Assembly: GCA_030512295.1 (NCBI GenBank)
Contig: JAULSR010000002.1
Span: forward strand, 4,898,001 to 4,962,000
Direction of reading: 5' to 3'
Length of the DNA stretch: 64,000 nucleotides
Origin: Bombardia bombarda
Lineage: Eukaryota; Ascomycota; Sordariomycetes; Sordariales; Lasiosphaeriaceae
In this document: piece after piece, positions 33,414-45,186 of the stretch
Layout of the letters: each line of letters starts with the position of its first letter
How positions within the stretch are numbered: position 1 is the stretch's first letter
Notes under the pieces: model-generated
What the model was told of the DNA's origin: nothing
The model's input: only the letters and a program-made list of their open reading frames with translations
The model's database searches: none
Made by a program: the position numbers and the translations under genes

Positions 33414-34893
33414 GGTTGGGGATTTCTGGGTCTTTTCGGAGGTAGAGGTGGTTGATATAGAGGGTGTCGAAGTTGAGACGAAGCGTGTCCTGGGTCCAGT
33501 GAGGCGAGGCAGGACGGAAGACGAGGAGATGCGCGTCGGAGCTTGGGTCACGCGGGGACCGGCGATTAGCAGTGAGATCGCGGAGAGCCTATGCCAATAT
33601 GACGTTGCAGAGCTTGTTGTAAATAATGCTGCTGGTGAGCGTGCGCCAGGGGCAGTCAAGTTTGTCGTGGTGCGCAATCTACGACAAAGGAGCAGGGCTG
33701 GTCGCATCCAAACTCCAGAGAGGCACCAGTTCGGGTCTAGGGGCGCGCAGAAAAGAATGGGCTCAATGGATGTGCAATAAAACGAGAGGCGTTCGTGGTC
33801 CGTCTATTGGACTATGTAGGAACGAGGTTTGGATGCCGAATGGGTGGTGCAGGTGCATTTGGCAACGTCGACCTAGTTCTTACTTGGACCCGACAAGAGT
33901 TGCATCCAATCGAGCTGCTGCAGGCCGGCAGACGGGGCCCGGGGTTAGTTCCTCCCAGCTTCTAGGCTATACACAGTGGGCCACCGAGGGCCACGCCCGC
34001 GGCATCCGCTGCGCCCATTGGCAGGGCTGGCGACCCACTGATCCACCGACTGAGCCTCTGGCCGCCACGGCAGGCCGCCACCGACCCCACTGGAGAGACG
34101 ATGGGGCTAGGGTCGGGGGCGGGATTAATGAAATTTCACCTCGCAGGTGAAAGCACACTGAATTGAGGTGACGCAGGTGCTGGCTACAACTTACTCTCTG
34201 TCATCGTCTCCATCATTACAGATGAGCAAACAAACCGGACTGCAATTCCAGTTTTCCTTTCTTTTTATTTACACATCGGCTGCTCCATGATATCCAGGTT
34301 TCAGCTCACAGCAGCCACTATCAAGTGATCGACTCTGTACGGGCTTTGAAAAGGTCATGATCAGCTGTCTCTAATCGGAAACATTCGGGTATGCGACAGG
34401 AGTAAGATTGGGGAGCATGCAATTGGGACCCATTGCCACATGAATCATGGTTGAACACCCACCTGGTCTCAACCCACGTTTTTCTTCTTCTAACACCACA
34501 CATGTGCTATTCGTATACAGTAGAATAGTTACCTTGATCAAGTGGCGAGTCCGAATTTGCAATTGTGAATATGAATGGTCCATGGGTATATCGATATTGC
34601 CTTCGTACCAGGAAATGTTATTGTTGTTGTGTATAACATCTGCAGCATATGTCCGCCGTCCATCCCATCCCATCCCATCCGCCCATCCGTCTATCCATCA
34701 TCCGCTCCGAATCGGTCTATCTTCGCGAAAAAAGCGGCCCCGAGAGAGGGGTATAGATATTGATTCAACGCCTCGTTAAAATAAGAATACCTGCCGTCCT
34801 CTCCACACTCTGTCACGTCCTTCTCAAACAGAAAATGATAAGTACCCAGTACAAGGAAGAAGCCCTCACTCACCCTCAAAAGAATACGAGTAT
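33414..34893. other. NMA111 upstream region and J-protein 3' flank
   Basis: Both neighbours are on the minus strand. The first 294 bp are an open in-frame extension of NMA111. CCATC pentamer repeats lie near 34658-34700. No other gene is supported. Confidence 0.5.
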
Positions 34894-37815
34894 TCACTGC
34901 TTCATCCTGTCCCGGTGTTTCATGAACTCCCTCACATGTAGCTCATGTTGATCGCACGCAGCCATCCACCTCTGGCGCACCATTTTGTCCTCCTCGTACC
35001 AGCGGAGCGTCTCCTGGATTCCGGCATCGCCCAGCGTGTTGAGCCAGCCCAGACCTTGTTTTTTCTTCTCCTCGCTAACCCTCTGGCGAGCGGCAAAATG
35101 ATCAACAATCCTCTTGTTGAATACATCCCACTCGTTTTGGTACAGCTCAAACTCGCTCATGTACTTTGCCCAGGCGACGGCGTTGGGCTTGAGGCTCGAG
35201 ATGGCGAGCACCGGAGGGGGTCGCGGAGCCACAGGAGGGTGGGGAAAGTTTAGCGGCTTGGGCTTCTCCTGTTTGATAGGTATCCGCGCCGATGGCTTGC
35301 TCTCAAACGGAAGGTTAGACTTCAAATCACTAAACGAATTCAGACCTGAAGGCGCGAATGGCTCGACATTCCGAAGCTCCTTAAGCATCGGCTTGAAGAA
35401 CTCATCCGAGTCCTCAGAGCCAGCATTATTAGTACTGGCCGGCATCGTCGGCATCGTCGGCGCCCCTTGGGTAGGGTCGGCATCGGGCTTTACTCCATTC
35501 ACGTGGCCGGCGCGCCACTCTGGCTTGGACGGCTCGACATTAATCGTCCGTGCGCCTTGGGGCTGTGGAGTATCCGGTTCTACTGGTGGCGGCGTGTCAA
35601 TGTCCATGGCGTTGGGGCTCGATGGTCCATAGGCGCGATCATCTGCCGCTGTTGGTGGCCTGGTCTTTTCCTCGCTGCTCGTCTCCTCATCATCTACCAA
35701 ACCTGCTGTACCTGCCGTCATACGAACTGGCCTCGGCTTTTTGGTGGGCCGGGATCCCCTCGTTGGGGACATGGATGGCCTATTGATCGGCGGAGGCACG
35801 AAGTGGTGAGGGCCAATCTTGGCGCTCCATTCATCAGCATCAAAGCTCGTCGGCTTCGGCGGGACGTCGTTCTGCTGGGGCACATTCTGGAATGATTCTG
35901 TCGAAGATTCGTATCCGTGTTTGGGCGGCGATTGGCGGGCGCTACGGGGCGTCGATCTGGATCGCTGCTTCGCTCGAAGGAATGGGTCGTTCTCGGGGGT
36001 ATCTCCGCCGGCGTTGAATTGATAGTTCTCGCCGGCTTTTTCCTCGGCAACGAAGCGGGTGTTGATGTTATCAGCACTGTTCCGCATGAATCGAGCTTGT
36101 TGATTAGGCGTACTCGGATTAAACGTCTCATCGTCGACGGGGATCGAGAAGCTGGCGTGGTGAGTTGCGTTAGTGCGTTTATTGACTCGGTGACCATTCT
36201 TCTTCGGCGATAAAGCACCATCACGCGGGGGTACAGTCTTCTTCGCATGCCCCTTAAGCTTGCCTAGGAGATGTTGCAGTTGGGCGTTGAGGCCTTTCTC
36301 AAACGAATTCAAACCTCTGGTCGGCGATCGCTCTCCACTGGGAGTCGTTCTACCATCGCGATCTGGTCTCCCGGCGTAGTAGCTGAAATCGCGTGGATAA
36401 GAACTGCCTTCACTTGCGCGGCCGTTCGAGTACATTGTGTGGGAATTGGGATGAGTGGGAGGGGTTGGATGGGTATTGCGGTCATCTCTTGGGGGGTTGG
36501 GGGTTGGATCATACACTGTAGGACCACCGCCTGTTCCTTTCGAGGAGGCACCCCCATTTACAGTCGCTGAAACATGTTAGCATGAACCCTAACGAGGAGA
36601 GTGCGTTTATGGACTTGACTCACCATTTACGCTGCTGTTAAAGGACGATGCAGAGCTTCCTGGGGCTGCGAATGTTGCCGTGGGAGGTGCCGAGTTCCCC
36701 TCTGCCGGGCGAGGACTGTACCGTGAGCTAGCTCGCGATGGGGGAAATGGAGGCCTGCTACTGGGTCCATTAGGGGTTGCCTTCTCTTTTGGGGTCTTGA
36801 ATCCATCTGATTCGCCCACACTTGCACTCCTCTGGCGTTGGGGAGGCGGGGGTGCCGCATCCTCATCAGGTTCCTGAAACCTCCGCCAGCTCTCTCTCAC
36901 GCTCTTAGCACGGTTGAGACTTGCGCCTTCAAAGGGATTTGTCTTCTCTCCAATGTGGGATGCATAGGGTGTACTTTGTCGATTATCCATGAATGTCTCT
37001 CCAAATTGTTTACTCAATGGGTCAAGAAAGTCGGGTTCTGGCTGCTGGGTGTTTTTCCCCTTTGTCCCTGGCTCATCAAAGTGACCATTTAGGTTGGTAT
37101 ACTGATGCTTGGTCTTGGCCTGTCCCTCGTCCCCGAGCGGCGACGTGGGGGCAAAGCCAGTCCTTCTCGTCCCGAATGCCGCTTCTGCCCGCCTGGCTTG
37201 TGCGGCCGTCCGTGGTGGGGGTGTTGGTGGCGGCTTGTTGTTCTCCGGCCGCGACCAGTGGGCAGTCGGCGGAGGAGGGGCGGAGGCACCGGCACCGGCA
37301 GCTTGGGCGGGTTTGTTGCTGGAAGTGGTCCTCATTCTATCCCATGCTCGCAGGTTGTCGCTAGCACTATCCATCTTTGACTTAGTATTTGGAGGGACGC
37401 CCCAGTTTGCGTATCGTGACGACCCTGCCGCCGCCGTCGGGGCCGAGCGTGGTGGCGGCTGGGGCTGCCGTCGGGTGGGAGGCGCGCCAAACCGATCGGC
37501 CATATCCTTGGAAACATTCTGGAAAGGATTTCCTTTCGCACCCGAACTCCCTGGAACTCCCGACCCCCTTGGAACTCGATTCGAACGCGTGCGGAATTGG
37601 TCGAATCTTGCCTTGGAAGCAGGGTCGGTAAGAATCTCGTGGGCGGCCTGAATAATCAAAAATCTATCTCTTGCCCACGCCTCCTTTCCAGGATTCCGAT
37701 CCGGGTGCCATTTTAAAGCAAGCTTCTTGAATTGCCTCTTTATGTCGGCAAGATCTGCTGACGGAGTCAGATCGAGATCTGAATAGTAGTCCCGATCGTA
37801 GTCTAGCTTCACCAT
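34894..37815 (-). CDS. Large J-domain (DnaJ-type) protein
   Basis: Predicted Hsp70 co-chaperone of 954 aa. The J domain is at residues about 8-75 (DYYSDLDLTPSADLADIKRQFKKLALKWHPDRNPG), with the HPD triad at 37-39. The remaining sequence is mainly disordered, rich in Pro, Ser, Arg and Asn. A C-terminal predicted helical segment, about residues 845-954 (AVAWAKYMSEFELYQNEWDVFNKRIVDHFAARQ), looks conserved and ends RDRMKQ. No Gly/Phe or zinc-finger region is present, so it is class C (type III). Exons are 37815-36624 and 36566-34894, with a 57-nt intron (GTGAGT..CAG, phase 1). Such fungal proteins are common but their clients are unknown; I cannot name a yeast orthologue. Confidence 0.85.
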
Positions 37816-40801
37816 TGTGACGTCGTGGAAAAGCTGACCGATAAGGAAGACGGAAGAAAAGCGGCAGGTGGGAGCAAGGTGTGACCCCTTGTTCCCCTCT
37901 GTGCCTTGGATCGACTGAGCGTTGAAGTTCCAGAACTAGAAGCGACGTATCGTGCGAGAATCCAGGGTATGTCGAGAATGGGCTGTATTCTGGCAAAGCG
38001 GTCGAACGCCAAATGATGGGGAGATAGTACGTTCACCAAGGCGGGTTGTGAAGAGCGCGAACAGCTCAGGCTGCGACCAAGCGAAGCAGACGAGCCAAGA
38101 AAGTAGTCAGGGCCTACTTTTGGGTCGTTCGATTTTGTATCGTCGCGTGTTGCCGTAGGACTGGGCAGTCGGGCATAAACTAGTCAGCGTCGACGGGGGA
38201 ATGTGCTGTTTGCGACTGAAGCTCTTGTCAATACTTGTGCAAGCGTGCAAGGGCAGTGAGTGGGAGTGGGAGGATGTTTTGGTCCTGGGCGTTGTCCCGT
38301 CGCAAAGGCAAAGCGGGGCGTTTGTATTTACCTAAGTGCCTAATAAACGCGGATCGTCGCGCCTGGTAAAGTGCTGCGTCGAAGAAAGAAAAGAAGGTTC
38401 GCAGGCAGTAGTAGGTTAGGTTAGTAATGCCAAATGGTGCAAGCTACGGTGCGGGAGCTTGCTGCTATTGTGGATTTATTAGCCGCAGCGCAGAAAATAT
38501 GTCGCAGGTACCCGCGACTGAGATGGTTTGGCTATTGGGCATGCACCAAGCCAGCTGGCAGAATCCAAAGTCAAACTTACCAAGAGCAAGCGATACAGTG
38601 GATGTAAGCGGGAGGGTCGTGGTCGACTGGAGGCCGCTCCGTGGTGGAGAGAAATGAGTGAGACCTGGACAGCAGAAGACCAGTTGAGTTGGTCTCTGAC
38701 TACCTTAACCTACCGTCGGGTGTGCGCAGAGCGGTTTGGTGATTGGTTGCTCGCCGTGTCCGCGTGTATCCTTTCCGTGTCGCCGCCTCGCTGGAGAAGG
38801 TTTTACTTTTGAGAAGGCTCAGAGCACTGTCGTTGGACACAAAACAAGTGTGGATCCGCCACTCAGCTGCCAAGGGCAACTTGAGTTGGGGTGGTAAGTA
38901 CGGCGGTACTTTGGCTTCATGCAGCGATGACGTATCCCGATTCCCTCCCGAAGACCAGCAAACATAACGGGATGCGACATGCACAACGAATGCAAGTGAG
39001 CAGGCCCTGTGTAATATCGGACAAATTCTTTGCAATGTCCAATTCTGAGAGTTGGGTACTGAAATCGCCGAGTGTTATGTGAAAGGGTACCTTTATTTCT
39101 GAAAGAGTGGGAGTGAGGCACACACGTGGGGTTCGTTCAGTCACCTAAACCACAAATCCACAGTGTACTTTTAGATGGAGCGGCAGGGCTGGCTGTTCTA
39201 GAATCCACCATAGAAGCCCTTCACCGAAAACTAGGGTCAACTCCTGACATTCCATACCGAGTACTACCGGCCTGCCCCATCCTGTACATTGTGCCTCTTG
39301 TCGTCCTACGATGGCCCATCTCTTGTAATTCTCCAACTTTGCGTTTCTCAACATTCGTTCCGCCGAGTGTATGTACACCTACTCGTTAGTTAACCTTCGG
39401 GAACACTGGTAACTCCCCCACCAAACTGTCACCAAAAAACGATCATTCAACAGGAAACCATCAACAACTCCACCAAATCCGCCCCAAGTTAACTCAAGTT
39501 TTGACTGCGATTGGGGCTATATCATTTATAATATGTCTAAGTTTGATGAAAAAAAAGGCCAGACGAAGAGAGTATAAGTTGGCGGGGCCCAACTGACGAG
39601 TACCCCCTACCATTTTTGTGGCTTGAACCAGCGATACAAGGCTCAGACGTGAAGTGATGCCTATTTCGAGTTAATGATTTTGGAAAGCTTTGGTCAGATG
39701 TGTCGGTCAGCCGATACTCATCATATTACCTACTATTGCCAAAAAATGATTAAAACCCGCTGGGCTAAGTTCTGTAATAATCATTCCCTATTTCTGACGA
39801 TCTGGGAGATCTCCTTGCTCCCATTGCTGTAGCGTCAGCAACATGCACAGCATCCTGCGAATCACACCGCTGACCAGCCACGAGCCATGTCGTCAGAATG
39901 CATGTGATCTGCTTCACACCCCCTCTCCCCCCACACGAACCGTCGTGATATCTCTCCCAGCCTAAGAAAAAGACATTACCGCTATGACGATGAGGCTCAC
40001 CATTAGTTGCGCTCCTTAAATCTGGTAGTAGAAATAAGAGAGTCTTACATATACGTGGAAGCTAAGAGACTACCGGGGGGAGAGGGGAAGAACAACAATC
40101 ATGACAAGGACATTGTCAAGGGAAATAGTCAGGTAGCCCCATCATTCATTTTGTTTACACCCCTTTCTTTAGCGTCTCGCGATTTCACTGCAACAGCATC
40201 ACCAAGTCCAGCGTGTAAAGACCAAATACGTAGTCCGCCCTTCAAGTCTCTGCAAGGATTAGACAGTCCAACCTCACAACCGCACCATCAAAGTATGAAA
40301 ACCTTCACCCAAGCTTTTTTCTTTAGCTTTTCAATTTCGCTGCTACCGATAACAACCGACCGAGCCTATCAAAATAACAAAGACCCAGTCATCCATCCAT
40401 CCATCCAACCGCTGCAAAGCCATCTTGCCTGCCTGGCCGTCTCGCTTATCACCCACCCACCATCAAGAGAAAGACAAAAAAGAAAAAGGCAAACCCCTTC
40501 CACCCCTAGTAATATCCCAGATGCCACCACCCTGATTTCTCTTTGCAGTAATTGATACAAGGTAAAAAAGGTTCCCTTTTTCCTACAGCACACACAAATT
40601 CGCATTTATTCGCACCAGTAGGTTTATGACCCTCTGACTGTGCTCCCTGCCTAGACGCCTTAAGAGACAAAAGAAATGAGAATAAAGTTGAGGATAAAAA
40701 GGAGAAAAACGACAACAACGTTAAAATAAGAAGTAAAGAAAACCCCGAATAACCAAGTATCATCCCAAGCATAAATACCTTGGTCAAGGTAGTCGCCAGT
40801 A
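37816..40801. other. Intergenic region between the J-protein and RSC8
   Basis: About 3 kb containing the J-protein promoter and the RSC8 3' flank. CATC repeats are present near 40386-40402. Predicted short frames are not protein-like. One tRNA-T-arm-like string near 39618 does not fold into a tRNA. Confidence 0.5.
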
Positions 40802-41074
40802 TCACTGAAGGAAATGAAATCCCCCGTCGCGTCCATATCCAGCATTGTAACTCGGTCCAGCACCAGCAGCAACACCAGCAGCAACACCAGCAGCAGCAGC
40901 GCCATAAACCGATACAGCAGTGCCATAAACCGATCCGTACCCGGTGCTGCCACCCTGTCCATGTCCATGGTGCGGTCCCTGGCTCTGACCATTATAGCCA
41001 ACAAGACTATTATTCCCATTCTGCCACGCAGCCGTACCCGCCGCAGGCACCATCTCAAACTCCCCAAAAGCCTC
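40802..41074 (-). other. In-frame open extension beyond the RSC8 TAG
   Basis: Ninety in-frame sense codons plus a TGA follow the TAG at 41075-41077. The translation starts EAFGEFEMVPAAG and is rich in Gly, Ala, Tyr, Gln and Asn. Much comes from CAGCAACAC-type repeats on the plus strand. It may be a readthrough extension, an alternative exon or a fortuitously open 3' UTR. Confidence 0.35.
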
Positions 41075-43294
41075 CTAGGCCTCGTAGCTCTTGATCTGGC
41101 CCTCCGCGCTCAGCGGCTGCACCGACCCAACAGCCGGTGGGGGGTGAAAGCTAAGGCGATCGCCGCCATCCTCCAGCGGTGCCTTGACAATGTGGTCGCC
41201 GTTTGCCGCCGCCGCCTTGAGCTCCTCTTGCGCCTCGCGCACACGTCTCTTGAAAGCCAACCGGTCCAGGAACAGCTGGTGCCTGGCGCGCTCCAGCTCC
41301 CGCCTCTCCGCCTGCAGCATGGTCTCCATCTCGTTGAAGTACTTAAGCTTCAGCTCCATCTTCTCCAGCTCGACGTTGACGGCCGCCGAGACCAGGCGTG
41401 TCATCTCGCGCTCCTCGTGGGAGGCAAGCCCGCCGGCTCGCGCACCAATCGTCGCGAGGGGAATGTTTGCGAGCGCGGTGCCCGACGTCTTGGTGTCATC
41501 CTGTCTGACGATGTCGATCACCATTGAGTCGTCATCGTCGTCCTTCTCCTTCCCCTTGCCATTTGCTTGGGCAGCAGCAGCGGTGCCCTCGGAATCCGAG
41601 TTGGCAGCCTCCAGTTTCCCCCGAAGGCCCTTCTTCAGGAGCTCAGCGGACTTATTGGCAGCAGCAGCAGCGCTCGCTGGGTCCGCGAGGCTGGCGAGGA
41701 AGCCAACGACTGACATTACAGGGTTGTCGACCTGGCTAAAGGGGAGCTGGCCGCCGTGGCTGCCGAGCATTTGGAGCCCAATTGGAGCCTCCAGCTTCTC
41801 CGACTCGAGATACTTGTCTTCGATGCCCAGCTGCAGGAACTCGAGCACACACTCCTCGCGCGTCCGGGTGCCGACATACTCAGCAATCTCACCCCAGTCG
41901 TCGTCATAGCGCTCGAGCGCCTCCAGAAGCCGGAGGGTCTCGGCGTCGCTCCATGGTGCGTCTCTATCCAGAATGGTGGAGTAGACGGGGTTCTCCATCT
42001 TTGTGTAGTGTGAATTTGTCTGGTTCGCGGGTAACCGGCCCTCCAGGTAGCAGCTTGAGCAAAGGTCGTACTTAGTCTTAGCGTTCGCATCGGCCTGCGA
42101 GCTGTGGTAATAGACGCGAGTGCAGTCGACTCCGCAGTTGCAGCAGTGGACCTTGACCGTGGGGGCCTTGGTGAGCTCGTCGACGCCCGAGACACCATTG
42201 GTTGTGGGCGTCTCGCCGTTCATCTTGCTCTCCGTCTTTGTGAGCTTGTTGTTCTTGGCATTGGCCTCGTAGATGTTGCGACCAACTTCCAGGTTGAGCT
42301 CGCTCTTGGGCACTGGGGTAGCACTGGCCTTGGCATCGGTATCTTTACTTTGCTTGCCCTCGGCTAAAACAGGGTCTGCGGCGGGCTGCCAAGGTTGGAG
42401 ACCGCGAGGCGTATCACAGATAATCTTGAAGTGACCGGTGAAAGGTGGGCCAACGTGCGATGGCCGTTGATCCGCGTCAACCTGCAGATGGTTAGGAGGC
42501 TGTATGGTTATAGGCAGAAGGGAAGGATGGAAGGCTTCTTACCTGGTAGTTGATCAGGCCCCATTGTTCTAAGAATGCATGCACACGCATGATGGCGCAA
42601 ACATCGCCCGCGAGATTGCGTCTGCAGGCTGTGACTGTGAGGTATTCGACGGGGTTAAGTCGGTAGGCATTAATCATGAAATCGCGATAGTCTTTGTAGA
42701 CAGCGGGAGTCTTGCTTCGATTTCTGTTGTTGAAGAACTCGGGCAAAGCCTTGCGCTCGATATTGTGAACGCTGTTCATGTCAAACCAGGTGCTATAGCT
42801 CGGAAGGACAATGGCGTGGGTCTGCGAGATGAGATGTTCGCGTGCTGCGTTCTCAATCGACTCTTTAGTCTTAACATCTGCAGCAGCATCGTTTCCAGCA
42901 GAGCCGTCGCCGTTCTGGGCGGCCTCGTCCTTGGGCGCATCGCCCATCTCTTCGTCTTCGCGAGACGCGGTCTCGGCAGGGGGGCCATCGGGCGCGTCGA
43001 GAGGGTTGTCTGATGCAGCGCCCGGGCCAGGCGTCGTGCTGTCCTGCTTAATTGTGGGCTCGTTTCCTTCGCTCATTTGCACATCTATGCGCAGGCGAAC
43101 AACAGCGTTAGAATTGCTACCAATGGAAATGGACAGCTTGCAAAGGGTGGATTGAGATTTGGTAGTTGTTGTTCACCTTCGTTTTGGCCACCAGCAGCGG
43201 CAGCATCGGGAAGGGGTGGCTGCGCAAGGATGGGGTTCGCCCCGGGCGATGCGCCGTTGCTCGGTATGCCGTAGTTGCCCGATCCCTCCTCCAT
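41075..43294 (-). CDS. RSC8: SWI3/RSC8-type subunit of SWI/SNF and RSC chromatin remodelers
   Basis: Scaffold subunit of nucleosome-remodeling complexes in the nucleus. Exons are 43294-43177, 43084-42543 and 42481-41075, introns 92 and 61 nt, giving 688 aa. Domains in order: acidic disordered N-terminus; SWIRM at about 130-220 (IVLPSYSTWFDMNSVHNIERKALPEFF to FLEQWGLINYQ); ZZ-type zinc finger at about 332-372 (CCNCGVDC..CSSCYLEGRL); SANT at about 395-440 (PWSDAETLRLLEALERYDDDWGEIAEYVGTRTREECV); C-terminal coiled coil (MELKLKYFNEMETMLQAERRELERARHQLFLDRLAFKRR). The end SAEGQIKSYEA is followed by TAG, after which the same frame stays open for 91 codons (to 40802). Whether it is Rsc8 or Swi3 is uncertain, since Pezizomycotina often have one gene for both. 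Confidence 0.92.
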
Positions 43295-44045
43295 TGCGAC
43301 GGCGGCGAGGTTGGGGAGCCGAAGAAGAGTCGTGGAGTTTCGAGTGCAGGCTGCGTCGGACCGAGATCAATCAAAAACAAGTGCAAATCGCCGAGGCGCG
43401 TCGTTATTGTTACTATAAGACCAAAACGCGGGTGGGCTTAAATTGATGGGAGATGGAAGTTGTGATGGTGGCTGGCGCAGGAGGCTGCAGTGCGATGGGC
43501 CGTCGGGGGGGGTTTCGTGATGTCGTCCGTCGCGTTTGGAGAAATTATCGCGCCAGGCCACGGTGAAGCGCCGGTCAGTGGCCCCCAGCTTTTCCAAAGC
43601 CCCCTTGTGCGAGCTCCCTGCGCATCACGTGCCATGGCCGCCGTCCCGCAATCCAATCGCCACAATTAGGTAAGCAGTATTGACCGAGCGTGTTTGGAGC
43701 GCCACATTAGTCTCATCAACAAGCCACAGGCTTGCTTATTTAAGGTTAGCAGTCACACGCTAGCTATGCACCCTGTAAGTCATACCCTGGCTCCCTGGCA
43801 CGGGCGCTGGGGTGGGCGCCGCCTTTACCTCGGGCCGTCGCTGGCCGTCATCGACAGGCAGGTTCCAGGTGCCATTGCATTGTGCAGGTATAGGGCCGCC
43901 CTACCGGGATCCGAGTCTCGTCCGCGCCCGGAGACTCTCCATTCTTTCGTCCCCCGCCGTCACTAAACACTCCGGATTGCTTGCTACGTCTCCGCCGCCG
44001 ACCAATTACCTCCCATACATAACCCCCGCTACAACAGACGACACA
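43295..44045. promoter_or_regulatory. Divergent promoter region RSC8 / ETF-alpha
   Basis: 751 bp between the two starts. No TATA box or named operator could be assigned. A short GC-rich stretch precedes each start. Confidence 0.4.
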
Positions 44046-45104
44046 ATGCTTCCCGCCGGTCGGCGAGCCTTCTCGGCGCTTGTCCGCCCCAGTCTCCTGC
44101 GCGACACCACAGCAGCAACAACCCTCCGGTCCCCCGCCGCCCTCCGCCGCCTCCTCTCAGCCCTCGCCATCCTCGAGCAAAGAGAAGGAAAGCTCAACAC
44201 GGGCTCCCTCAGCGCCATCACGGCGGCCAAGCAGCTCGGCGGGACGATCCACGGCTTCGTCGCCGGCAGCAACATCTCGGCCGTCGCCGCCGAGTCCGCC
44301 AAGGTCGCGGGCGTCGACAAGATCATCGCCGTTGACAGCGCCGCCTACGACAAGGGCCTCCCCGAGAACTACGCCCCCTTGCTCGTCGCCAACATCAAGA
44401 AGGGCGGCTACACCCACGTCATCGCCGGCCACACCGCCTTCGGCAAGAACCTGATGCCCCGCGTCGCCGCCCTGCTCGACTCGCAGCAAATCTCCGACAT
44501 CACCGCCATCCAGGACGACAAGACGTTTGTGCGGCCCATCTACGCCGGCAACGCCATCGCCACCGTCGAATCTTCGGACGCCATCAAGTTCATCACCATC
44601 CGCGGGACCGCCTTCCCCGCCGCCGCCATTGGGTCCGGCGCCGCGACGATAGAGGAGGGCATCGACCCCAAGGCCGACACCGCCACGACCGAGTGGGTGT
44701 CGGAGGACCTGGCCAAGTCGGACCGGCCCGACCTCGCCACCGCGAGCAGGGTCGTCTCGGGCGGGCGGGGCTTGAAGTCTAAGGAGGAGTTTGATCGCGT
44801 CATGCTGCCGCTAGCCGATGCGCTCGGCGCGGCGGTGGGCGCATCGCGCGCTGCTGTCGATAGCGGGTACGCGGACAACAGTTTGCAGGTCGGACAGACG
44901 GGCAAGGTGGTGGCGCCGCAGCTGTACATGGCCGTGGGCATCTCGGGCGCCATCCAGCATCTTGCGGGCATGAAGGACAGCAAGGTGATTGCTGCCATCA
45001 ACAAGGACGCCGACGCGCCCATCTTCCAGGTGGCCGATGTCGGGCTCGTTGGGGATCTGTTTGACAAGGTGCCGGAGCTGACGGAGAAGTTGGGCAAGGC
45101 ATAG
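44046..45104 (+). CDS. ETFA: Electron transfer flavoprotein subunit alpha, mitochondrial
   Basis: With the beta subunit it passes electrons from matrix acyl-CoA and amino-acid dehydrogenases to ETF-ubiquinone oxidoreductase. Single exon, 352 aa. The N-terminus MLPAGRRAFSALVRPSLLRDTTAATTLRSPAALRRLLS is a classical presequence (to about residue 38). The N-terminal ETF domain follows (GGTIHGFVAGSN, AGHTAFGKNLMPRVAALL). The FAD-binding C-terminal domain carries RVVSGGRGLKS, AVGASRAAVDSGY, QVGQTGKVVAPQLYMAVGISGAIQHLAGM and INKDADAPIFQVADVGLVGDLF. The ATG at 44046 sits directly before the presequence; the frame is open upstream but without family similarity. It ends only 82 bp before the corrected ARH1 stop on the opposite strand. 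Confidence 0.96.
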   Translation: MLPAGRRAFSALVRPSLLRDTTAATTLRSPAALRRLLSALAILEQREGKLNTGSLSAITAAKQLGGTIHGFVAGSNISAVAAESAKVAGVDKIIAVDSAAYDKGLPENYAPLLVANIKKGGYTHVIAGHTAFGKNLMPRVAALLDSQQISDITAIQDDKTFVRPIYAGNAIATVESSDAIKFITIRGTAFPAAAIGSGAATIEEGIDPKADTATTEWVSEDLAKSDRPDLATASRVVSGGRGLKSKEEFDRVMLPLADALGAAVGASRAAVDSGYADNSLQVGQTGKVVAPQLYMAVGISGAIQHLAGMKDSKVIAAINKDADAPIFQVADVGLVGDLFDKVPELTEKLGKA

Positions 45105-45186
45105 GTGGCTGTTTTACAACTTGTACTTACAGAATAAAGAATAATGTTACAAAATCACATCAATGTACAAAACATGTAGTCTTTCT

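Noticed and set aside
39600..39680. GGCTTGAACC, resembling a tRNA T arm on the minus strand
   Set aside because: Stem bases do not pair and no D or anticodon arm is found at the right distance.
40660..41067. Alternative-frame minus-strand frame over the RSC8 tail with hydrophobic Leu/Val runs
   Set aside because: Hydrophobic runs come from the CAGCAACAC repeat read in another frame.
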